A stretch of DNA of 20,967 bases from CAYUNA01 sp047629355 (GTDB lineage: Bacteria; Bacteroidota; Bacteroidia; Chitinophagales; Saprospiraceae). Positions 15,264 to 20,967 of the stretch are shown here, piece by piece. Both the position numbers and the translations under genes were made by a program. The number at the start of each line of letters is the position of its first letter. Position 1 is the first letter of the stretch. The DNA lies in contig JBLHWU010000113.1 of the NCBI GenBank assembly GCA_047629355.1, positions 1-20,967 of the forward strand. The letters are read 5' to 3'. The notes under the pieces were generated by a model that was given only the letters and a program-made list of their open reading frames with translations, searched no databases and was not told where the DNA came from.

Positions 15264-15274
15264 GTTTAAATTTG
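15246..15274 (+). promoter_or_regulatory. Promoter-like element ahead of the pseudogene
   Basis: TTG (15246-15248) and TAAATTTG (15267-15274) are 18 nt apart, fitting the Bacteroidota promoter pattern. It lies 35 nt upstream of the ATG at 15309 and overlaps the preceding terminator. Confidence 0.4.
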
Positions 15275-15308
15275 TGGGTGGGGCTGAAAACTATATAAAA
15301 ACCAAAAA

Positions 15309-16249
15309 ATGGCATTAAAATTAGCGACAATCATATTTTTATTAAGTTGTACAATTTGTCATGGACAAATAGATACTACAATGGTACCTTTTGTCTCCTA
15401 TTGGTCGAAAGGGGATTCTTATGACTTCAAGATTACTAAGATTAAGCAAAAATGGAAAGATGGTGAAATGACAAAAAATGATTCGTCTTCTTATGTTGTA
15501 AACTTTGAAGTTATTGATTCCACCGAAACGAATTATAAGATTAAGTGGAGTTACAAAACAAATTTGAGTGATTTTAATGTTCCACCTCAGCTAAAAGATA
15601 AGTTTTCTAAGTATGACATAACAGAAGTTATATATGAAACTAGTGAATTAGGAGAATTCATTGGCATTGAAAATTGGGAAGAAATTGCTTTAATGACGAA
15701 AGTGATTTTTACAGATTTGATAGATGCACTTTCTGAGGATGAAATAGTTAAGAAGGAGGAACTAAATACCATAATGCAGCCTCTGTTAAAAGTTTATGAA
15801 TCTAAGGAAGGTATTGAACAATTAATATTTAAAGAATTATATTATTTCTATTTTCCATTTTCCATTTGGTCTTGAATATTCAGTAAAAGAACCAATTTTT
15901 TATGAAGATAAATTGCCAAATATGCTTGGAGGAAAGCCTATTCGGGGAGATGCTAAACTGTATTTTGATTCGGGTGATTTTGAGAACTCATTCTGTATTT
16001 TGATACAAGAAATGAAACTTAATTCAGAGGATACTAAAGACATCGTCACGGCTCTAATTAAGCAGTTAAAATTAAATGAAAAAAGCGATAAAAACTGCTC
16101 AATTTGACATTTAAGATTATAATAGATATGAATATTATTATTACCCTGGAATACCTCTTAAAATAGAAAGTAAAAGAAAGACAATTATTAATATTGATAA
16201 TGAAAAAAGGGAAATGACAGAAATTACAAGAATAGAATTAATGGAATAA
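15309..16249 (+). pseudogene. Secreted protein of unknown function, broken by several lesions
   Basis: The first frame (15309-15875) encodes a signal peptide (MALKLATIIFLLSCTICHGQ) and a beta-rich protein with no family I recognise. It ends after YYFYFPFSIWS because ATTTTCC is duplicated in tandem (15850-15856 and 15857-15863). Removing one copy restores the reading ...YYFYFPFGLEYSVKEPIFYEDKL. That frame runs to 16107. A second shift, best placed at the A6 run 16079-16084, leads to a third frame that shows an in-frame TAA at 16112 and then YNRYEYYYYPGIPLKIESK...ITRIELME ending at 16249. Together the parts make an about 310-residue exported protein. The yidD start codon is 3 nt after the last stop. 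Three independent lesions favour true decay over sequencing error. Confidence 0.8.
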
Positions 16250-16252
16250 ATC

Positions 16253-16492
16253 ATGCTAAAAAAACTTTTCATCCTCCCCATCCGCTTCTACCAAATAGCC
16301 ATCTCCCCGCTATTAGGGCCAAATTGTCGATTCAAGCCAACCTGCTCGCATTATATGGTTGGCGCAATTCAGGAATGGGGCGTATTTAAAGGTATTTATT
16401 TAGGAACAAAGCGCATTTTAAAATGCCATCCTTGGGGACCCACAGGTTTCGACCCCGTACCCAAAAAAGCCGATGAAAACCAATCGAAATAA
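16253..16492 (+). CDS. yidD: Membrane protein insertion efficiency factor YidD
   Basis: 79 residues, the usual size. The family signature is clear: LPIRFYQIAISPLLGPNCRFKPTCSHYMVGAI, with conserved cysteines and CSxY, then KRILKCHPW...GFDPVP. It is an amphipathic, inner-membrane-associated small protein thought to assist YidC-dependent insertion. It is not beside rnpA/yidC here but ahead of hemB, whose extended frame overlaps its last 20 nt. Confidence 0.93.
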   Translation: MLKKLFILPIRFYQIAISPLLGPNCRFKPTCSHYMVGAIQEWGVFKGIYLGTKRILKCHPWGPTGFDPVPKKADENQSK

Positions 16493-16526
16493 TCTAATCA
16501 ATCAAGAAAATCGAAATAATCAAACT

Positions 16527-17522
16527 ATGCTGAGAAGACCACGTAGAAATCGTAAATCTGCCGCAGTGAGAGGGCTGGCAACCGAAACTTATTTAACACC
16601 GAATCATTTGGTCTATCCCTTATTTTTAGTGGATGGAACGGGAACAAAATCGGAAATTGCTTCCTTACCAGGCAACTATCGAATGTCCTTGGACAATATT
16701 TTTCAAGAAATCGAAACTTGTCTGAATCTGGGCATCAATAGCTTCATGATTTTTCCTGCGATACCCGATGCCAACAAAGATAAAACAGCGACTTACAGTT
16801 ATCATCCTAATAACTTCTATCTAAAAGCTGCCCTTGAAATTAAGGCGCGTTTTCCGCAATGTTGCCTAATTAGCGATGTTGCACTTGATCCATATAATGT
16901 GGACGGTCACGACGGGGTAGTGCGCGGTGGAAAGATTGTGAATGATGAAACTTTACCGATTTTAGGGCAGATGGCAGTGGCGCAAGCGCAAGCGGGATTT
17001 GACATTTTAGGCCCGTCGGATATGATGGATGGACGGATTGGTGTGATGCGGGAAGCATTGGATAGTCAAGGCTTTACCGATACAGGAATTATGGCTTATA
17101 CTGCCAAATATGCTAGTGCTTTTTATGGGCCATTTCGGGATGCTTTGGACAGTGCGCCGTCTACCGATGCCAATGTGCCATCCGATAAAAAGACCTACCA
17201 AATGAATCCTGCTAACAAGCGAGAAGCCTTGATTGAAGGAGAATTAGATACGCAAGAAGGCGCAGATTTTTTGATGGTTAAACCTGCTTTGAATTACTTG
17301 GATGTGATTCACTTGATGAAAGAAAATTTTGAATTGCCAATTGCTGCTTATCACGTTTCGGGGGAGTGTGCGATGCTGATTGCCGCTTGTCAAAATGGTT
17401 GGTTGGATTATGAAAAAGCGATGCCGGAGACGCTGTTGAGCATTCATCGAGCGGGGGCGGATGTGGTGATTTCGTACTTTGCGAAGGATTTTGCGCGGAT
17501 GCGGAAGGAAGGGAAGATTTGA
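16527..17522 (+). CDS. hemB: Delta-aminolevulinic acid dehydratase (porphobilinogen synthase)
   Basis: 331 residues from ATG 16527; the frame is open to 16473, inside yidD, but the family begins at MLRRPRRNR, so the downstream start is preferred. It condenses two 5-aminolevulinate molecules to porphobilinogen in haem synthesis. The Schiff-base lysines are Lys194 (YTAKYAS) and Lys252 (MVKPALNYLD). The metal loop reads DVALDPYNVDGHDG (117-130), with Asp in place of the zinc-binding cysteines, which marks the magnesium-type enzyme. Other haem genes are not nearby. It lies 34 nt after yidD and is probably co-transcribed with it. Confidence 0.95.
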   Translation: MLRRPRRNRKSAAVRGLATETYLTPNHLVYPLFLVDGTGTKSEIASLPGNYRMSLDNIFQEIETCLNLGINSFMIFPAIPDANKDKTATYSYHPNNFYLKAALEIKARFPQCCLISDVALDPYNVDGHDGVVRGGKIVNDETLPILGQMAVAQAQAGFDILGPSDMMDGRIGVMREALDSQGFTDTGIMAYTAKYASAFYGPFRDALDSAPSTDANVPSDKKTYQMNPANKREALIEGELDTQEGADFLMVKPALNYLDVIHLMKENFELPIAAYHVSGECAMLIAACQNGWLDYEKAMPETLLSIHRAGADVVISYFAKDFARMRKEGKI

Positions 17523-17596
17523 GGGGGATTTAGACATTTAGATGGCTTTTCAATATCTAAATTTCCAAATATATAAACATCCAATTATCATTTTCC

Positions 17597-17604
17597 TATA
17601 TTTG
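17597..17604 (+). promoter_or_regulatory. Candidate -7 element for the coiled-coil protein gene
   Basis: TATATTTG matches TAnnTTTG and lies 39 nt upstream of the ATG at 17644. No -33 TTTG at standard spacing. Confidence 0.4.
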
Positions 17605-17643
17605 CGAAAATTAGCAATTAGATATTTTTGAAATTAAGATACA

Positions 17644-18195
17644 ATGCAAAAAAACTTAAAAAACATCTTTGGAACGCATCATGGTTTAGATGATAAAAGC
17701 GTAGATTATTTGACCAAAGCATTGGCAAAAAACAACTTGCCAGGATTTGATTATTTGGAGTTCAAACAATCCTTAATCGCTTTGGCAAAAATGGGCATGG
17801 ATGAAGCGACCGCCATGAAATCTGCGTTTGCAACCGCTTCAACGGTTGGTTTGACGAAGGATAAATTGATGAAAACGGCGCAGCATTACAAGCAAATTTT
17901 AGCGACGGAGAAGACTCAATTCGATGAAGCCTTGGGTAATCAATTGAATAAACGGGTCAATAGCAAGCGGCAGGAAGTCGAAAAGCTGAAAGTGCAAATT
18001 GGCAAGTGGAAAGAGCAGGTTTCTAAATTGGAAACACAAATTGCGCAGTCGCAAAATACGATTGACCACGCAGATGAAAACATTCGAGCAGAGATGCAGA
18101 AAATTGAATCAACCAAGACCAATTTTGAACAGGCTTATCAAACGATTGAAAATCAGATAGATAAGGATGTGGAAGATGTGGATTTGTATTTGTAG
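17644..18195 (+). CDS. Uncharacterised coiled-coil protein
   Basis: 183 residues with no signal peptide or membrane segment, so probably cytosolic. The N-terminal about 95 residues are helical with small residues (GTHHGLDDKSVDYLTKAL, then FKQSLIALAKMGMDEATAMKSAFATAS). Residues about 100-175 form a heptad-like coiled coil rich in Lys, Glu and Gln (RQEVEKLKVQIGKWKEQVSKLETQI). The tail is acidic (DVEDVDLYL). I do not recognise a family and give no function. It has its own likely promoter and is followed by a strong hairpin (18219-18249), suggesting a single-gene unit. Confidence 0.8.
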   Translation: MQKNLKNIFGTHHGLDDKSVDYLTKALAKNNLPGFDYLEFKQSLIALAKMGMDEATAMKSAFATASTVGLTKDKLMKTAQHYKQILATEKTQFDEALGNQLNKRVNSKRQEVEKLKVQIGKWKEQVSKLETQIAQSQNTIDHADENIRAEMQKIESTKTNFEQAYQTIENQIDKDVEDVDLYL

Positions 18196-18218
18196 ACCGC
18201 GTATGGATGGAGGACTAC

Positions 18219-18249
18219 AATCATGGTGATTTTCTAAATCACCATGATT
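18219..18249 (+). terminator. Hairpin after the coiled-coil gene
   Basis: A perfect 14-bp stem (AATCATGGTGATTT 18219-18232 with 18236-18249), loop TCT. A T7 run follows 9 nt later at 18259-18265, so it is a probable but not textbook terminator. It ends 27 nt before the next gene. Confidence 0.5.
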
Positions 18250-18276
18250 TAAAGGCTATTTTTTTAATGTTCAATT

Positions 18277-18702
18277 ATGAAGTCAAAAAAATCTCAAAAA
18301 CAGGAAATGCACCCTCAATTTCCAAGCGGCGATTGGGAGGGCTTTTTTACGTATCAAACCAATTCGAATAGTGAAAAAACGGCGATGGCGATTCAGTTGG
18401 ATTTTGCAAATGGGCAAGTGTCTGGTGGTGGTGCGGATTTGGTTGGCGGCTTTGTTTGGAATGGGATGTATAATACGGAGACAATGCGTTGTAAAATAAC
18501 GAAATCTTACACGGCACACGATGTTTTATATGATGGGCATGTGGACGAAAATGGGATTTGGGGGACTTGGTTTATTCCGCCGGTTATTCGAGGTGGGTTT
18601 CATATTTGGCCGAAGAAGAAAGGAGCGGAAGCGGCTGAGGTTGCGGTGAAAGTGAAGAAGAAGGTAAAAAATAAGAAAAAGAAATTAGTGAAGACTTTGT
18701 AA
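18277..18702 (+). CDS. Uncharacterised small protein with lysine-rich tail
   Basis: 141 residues, no signal peptide. The central part (about residues 12-110) is beta-rich with repeated Gly, Trp and aromatic residues (FPSGDWEGFFTYQ, LVGGFVWNGMYN, HVDENGIWGTWFIPPVIRGGFHIWP), reminiscent of a small lipocalin-like or beta-sandwich ligand domain. The last 30 residues are almost all Lys, Val and Ala (VKVKKKVKNKKKKLVKTL), as in tails that bind nucleic acid or acidic surfaces. The first residues are also basic. No family is recognised with confidence, and neighbours give no functional clue. Confidence 0.75.
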   Translation: MKSKKSQKQEMHPQFPSGDWEGFFTYQTNSNSEKTAMAIQLDFANGQVSGGGADLVGGFVWNGMYNTETMRCKITKSYTAHDVLYDGHVDENGIWGTWFIPPVIRGGFHIWPKKKGAEAAEVAVKVKKKVKNKKKKLVKTL

Positions 18703-18715
18703 GTTTTTGCCCTAC

Positions 18716-18790
18716 GAGGTGGGTTAAGCCCACCTCATAGGTTTTGTATAAAAGTTTATGGGGTGGGTTCATGCCAATTTTTAATTGGCA
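18716..18790. repeat. Two hairpins and GGTGGGTT direct repeats
   Basis: Hairpin 18716-18736 (GAGGTGGG with its complement, loop TTAAG) and hairpin 18772-18790 (TGCCAATT with its complement, loop TTT). GGTGGGTT occurs three times (about 18718, 18762, 18804), twice within CGAGGTGGGTT. The block fills the gap between the lysine-rich protein gene and prmA; the first hairpin may terminate the former. Confidence 0.5.
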
Positions 18791-18911
18791 GCTAAACTTA
18801 CGAGGTGGGTTGAACAAACCGTGTATGAAACATTCACTGAAAAGTCAATAAATCACCCCTACACTTAAACAATGTGCAGCAAACGGATGCACCGATACTT
18901 TAAAAAACTTA

Positions 18912-19733
18912 ATGGATTATTTTCAACTAAAAACAACTTGCGATACTGAAATAACTGACATTTTAATCGCATTATTTAGCCAGTTTCCGTTCAACACTTT
19001 TGAAGAAAATGAGACGGGTTTCTCCGCTTATCTTCCTGAAAAAGAATGGACGGATGAGATTGAAAAAGGGATTATTGGGCTGAAAAACAGTTTTGATTTT
19101 CGGGTAGAAAAGAACCATATCCCTTATCAAAATTGGAATGCGATTTGGGAAGCCAATTTTCAACCGATATTGGTACGGGATTTTTGTGGCATTCGCGCCG
19201 ACTTTCATCCACCGTTGGAAGAAGTGAAACATGAAATTGTCATTAATCCAAAAATGGCATTTGGGACAGGACACCACGAGACGACGTATATGGTGATGAG
19301 TTTAATGGAGTCGATGGATTTTCAAGATAAAATGGTATTTGATTACGGTTGTGGAACTGGAATCTTAGCAATTTTAGCGTCCCAATTGGGCGCAAAAACG
19401 ATTGACGCTGTTGATATTGAGCCGCCTTCTTACGAAAATACCGTTGAAAACGCAGAAATTAATAACATTTCTAATATCGAGCCTTACCTCGGTACATTGA
19501 TAGATATTGAAAATAGCGATTATGATATTATTTTGGCGAACATCAACCGAAATGTAATTTTAGATAGCCTTTCTTCGTTATTTGAGAAGTTAAAAAATGG
19601 TGGCACGTTGGTCGTCTCTGGTTTTTTGAAAGCAGATGAAGATTTATTGAAGGATTCGGCTAAGGATGCAGGGTTTTCGATAGGCGAGGGGATGGAGCGA
19701 AATAATTGGATTTGTTTGCAATTAAAGAAGTAA
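18912..19733 (+). CDS. prmA: Ribosomal protein L11 methyltransferase
   Basis: 273 residues, the usual Bacteroidota length. A small N-terminal substrate-recognition domain is followed by PYQNWNAIWEANFQPI (71-86) and NPKMAFGTGHHETT (112-125), both PrmA signatures. The SAM-binding motif I VFDYGCGTGILAI (142-154), an acidic ribose contact at DAVDIE (165-170) and motif IV ILANINRNV (207-215) follow. It trimethylates ribosomal protein L11 at several positions in the cytosol. A MITE-like inverted repeat begins immediately after its stop codon. Confidence 0.95.
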   Translation: MDYFQLKTTCDTEITDILIALFSQFPFNTFEENETGFSAYLPEKEWTDEIEKGIIGLKNSFDFRVEKNHIPYQNWNAIWEANFQPILVRDFCGIRADFHPPLEEVKHEIVINPKMAFGTGHHETTYMVMSLMESMDFQDKMVFDYGCGTGILAILASQLGAKTIDAVDIEPPSYENTVENAEINNISNIEPYLGTLIDIENSDYDIILANINRNVILDSLSSLFEKLKNGGTLVVSGFLKADEDLLKDSAKDAGFSIGEGMERNNWICLQLKK

Positions 19734-19921
19734 GTAACGGTCAAATAATAAATCCGCCAACTAACAACGTTTATTTTGGTCTTTTTCTCCACTTCGGTCG
19801 AAATGACAAAAGATGTTTATTTTTTAAATAGGAATTATCTCTACATAATGACTGTTTCAAAAGTGGAAAATAAGAACAAAAGAAATACTTGGTAGTTGGC
19901 GGAGTTATTTTTTACCGTTAC
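19734..19921. repeat. MITE-like element with about 33-bp terminal inverted repeats
   Basis: 19734-19767 (begins GTAACGGTCAAATAATAAAT) is the reverse complement of 19889-19921 with about 30 of 33 positions matching. The enclosed roughly 120 bp have no gene and include a CACTTCGGTCGAAATGAC stretch. The left end abuts the prmA stop codon. No transposase is present, so any mobility would need to come in trans. Confidence 0.65.
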
Positions 19922-19939
19922 TTAGTAACGGTAAAAAAT
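19907..19939. repeat. Perfect 33-nt palindrome overlapping the right end of the MITE-like element
   Basis: Arms 19907-19922 (ATTTTTTACCGTTACT) and 19924-19939 are exact reverse complements with one central base. The left arm is part of the terminal repeat of the element at 19734-19921, so the two structures are mutually exclusive. Confidence 0.8.
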
Positions 19940-20040
19940 TAGTTCCGTAACGACGGCTGTGCAACGATTTTTTAAATTATTTAGAAGAAAAAATCCCGGC
20001 GCATTATGGTACATCTTATTTAATTCTTTTTACCAATACC

Positions 20041-20224
20041 GTGTAAAGTAAATTTCATTGCATTTTTACAAGGAGATTTTAAGGGGTAAAAACGGTTTGT
20101 AAAACCGTTTTTACCCCTTAACAAGCACACCCGCATTGCCTCTGGCAATGCGCACTGTATTTTTTGAAGCTTGAAAATCTTACGATTCTCTCGCTTCTTA
20201 AACTTTAAATAAATTTACTTTACA
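20041..20224 (+). repeat. Double-hairpin repeat family, copy C (most complete)
   Basis: Hairpin 1: 20079-20098 pairs with 20102-20121, 20 bp, loop GTA. Hairpin 2: 20132-20140 (CGCATTGCC) pairs with 20144-20152, loop TCT. Both lie within an outer 14-bp inverted repeat (20042-20055 with 20211-20224, TGTAAAGTAAATTT). The sequences before hairpin 1 and after hairpin 2 align with copy A. Confidence 0.8.
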
Positions 20225-20240
20225 GCGTACTAAAGAGGTT

Positions 20241-20308
20241 GTGTTTAAGTTTTAAGGTGTTTGTGTCTTTCCATTTTGCGACACCTAAACACCTTAAAAC
20301 TTAAACAC
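20241..20308. repeat. 22-bp perfect inverted repeat upstream of the last gene
   Basis: 20241-20262 and 20287-20308 are exact reverse complements (left arm starts GTGTTTAAGTTTTAAGG). Inside, GTGTC and GACAC can add a 5-bp inner stem. The structure ends 40 nt before the ATG at 20349 and could form a strong hairpin in its leader or ahead of it. Confidence 0.8.
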
Positions 20309-20348
20309 CTAAATACGTTTTCCAACACACCGACATACTAAAATTATT

Positions 20349-20967
20349 ATGAAGTATTTTTCTACGATTCTTTTCCTATTATTTATTGGTATTTCAACGA
20401 CTCAAGCCCAACGTTTGGAAAAATTTTCAGATAACAGTGGCGGTTATATGAAGGAGTTGAATGAATTGATGACAGCGAGTAAGCGGGATGTGATGAAAGA
20501 CATTTTTGAGCGTTTTGAAAAGCTGTATAAAGCAGGTTATTTCAATGCAGAAGAAATGGAAGCTATCATCAAAGTGGGCAATGGGATGTTGAATCAGCGG
20601 ATGACGGCGAGTCCTTATTTTAGTGAATATTTGGAAGGCTTGATGACGGTGAAAAATACAGAATTTGGAGAGCAGCGGTTTCGGGAGTGGCATTCTATTT
20701 TGGAACAAATATTGGCGGGTATTGAAAATCGGCGGTTGAAACCTTTTGATGAATTTTTAGGATTTAGTAAGTCGTTTTTTGAAAAAAATGCACTGCGTTA
20801 TTCTAAATTCGGCGTTAGTTGGTACATTGTTGGGAAACAGGCTAAGATGGAATATCGAGACAATCAACCCATTATTATTGTAGAAAATTTTGACCTAATG
20901 GGACAGCGTGGGAAAGATTCGATACTGATTAATAAAACGTCAGGAATTTATTATCCGACGGAGGAAG
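20349..20967 (+). CDS. Secreted protein of unknown function (3' end outside the window)
   Basis: The first 206 codons are present. The signal peptide is MKYFSTILFLLFIGISTTQA, so the product is periplasmic or surface-exposed. The mature part is largely helical with charged residues (YMKELNELMTASKRDVMKDIFERFEKLYKAG, FNAEEMEAIIKVGNGMLNQRMTASPYF) and then turns beta-rich (SKFGVSWYIVGKQAKMEYRDNQPIIIVENFDL). I recall similar N-termini on large, uncharacterised Bacteroidota proteins but cannot name a family. The reading frame is open to the window edge with normal codon use. Upstream is a 615-bp repeat-rich stretch. Confidence 0.85.
   Translation, partial: MKYFSTILFLLFIGISTTQAQRLEKFSDNSGGYMKELNELMTASKRDVMKDIFERFEKLYKAGYFNAEEMEAIIKVGNGMLNQRMTASPYFSEYLEGLMTVKNTEFGEQRFREWHSILEQILAGIENRRLKPFDEFLGFSKSFFEKNALRYSKFGVSWYIVGKQAKMEYRDNQPIIIVENFDLMGQRGKDSILINKTSGIYYPTEE

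Noticed and set aside
15309..16107. Two separate small genes (188 and 64 codons)
   Set aside because: Removing one copy of a 7-bp tandem duplication joins them into one frame, so they are pieces of one broken gene.
16473..16526. hemB starting inside yidD at 16473
   Set aside because: The extra 18 residues (rich in Asn) are not part of the family; MLRRPRRNR at 16527 is the usual N-terminus.
17536..17562. Terminator after hemB
   Set aside because: An 8-bp AT-rich stem (ATTTAGAT with its complement) with an 11-nt loop and no T tract; the sequence also resembles AT-rich simple repeats elsewhere (about 10610), so support is too weak.
20427..20708. 93-codon minus-strand frame
   Set aside because: Antisense to the secreted protein starting at 20349, which has a clean signal peptide and a continuous frame to the window edge.

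Overview
The window looks like chromosomal DNA from a member of the Bacteroidota, plausibly a Saprospirales/Lewinella-like lineage. The grounds are a secreted metalloprotease with a C-terminal type IX (Por) sorting domain, stand-alone periplasmic TonB_C proteins, LDH-type malate dehydrogenase, AT-rich leaders without clear Shine-Dalgarno sites, and several TAnnTTTG-type promoter elements. The clade below phylum level is inference.

Layout. 1-5684 (minus strand) is an export region. It holds an ABC exporter and an HlyD-type adaptor 3 nt apart, then a hot-dog acyl-CoA thioesterase with its own likely promoter, then a TolC-type outer-membrane factor. 5854-8487 (plus) holds a GNAT acetyltransferase, a HAD phosphatase, the ribosome-rescue hydrolase ArfB and a rhomboid protease. 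8671-10461 (minus) holds histidyl-tRNA synthetase and, just upstream, its cognate tRNA-His(GTG). 10798-11861 (plus) holds two tandem secreted TonB_C paralogues, the first broken by a 1-nt frameshift in a proline tract. 11983-12915 (minus) is malate dehydrogenase. 13632-15170 (plus) is an M43 pappalysin-like protease. 15309-16249 is a decaying pseudogene. 16253-19733 (plus) holds yidD, hemB, two uncharacterised small proteins and prmA. A secreted protein of unknown function starts at 20349 and runs off the window.

Most genes are housekeeping or ordinary accessory genes. The unusual content is of two kinds. First, the tRNA-His gene has A73 and no encoded G-1, and it sits beside a HisRS of the eukaryote-like type. 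This matches an altered histidine identity rule best known from one alphaproteobacterial clade. Second, the intergenic DNA is rich in perfect or near-perfect inverted repeats. One is a three-copy double-hairpin family (about 1929-2070, 8531-8605, 20041-20224) whose stems differ in sequence but keep pairing. Others are an about 188-bp MITE-like inverted repeat after prmA, a 33-nt palindrome inside the TolC signal-peptide codons, paired hairpins in the thioesterase leader, and a heptamer-based inverted repeat in the hisS leader.

I see no CRISPR array, prophage, transposase gene or obvious defence island. The candidate novelties are the repeat family and the HisRS/tRNA-His pair, not a new gene cluster.
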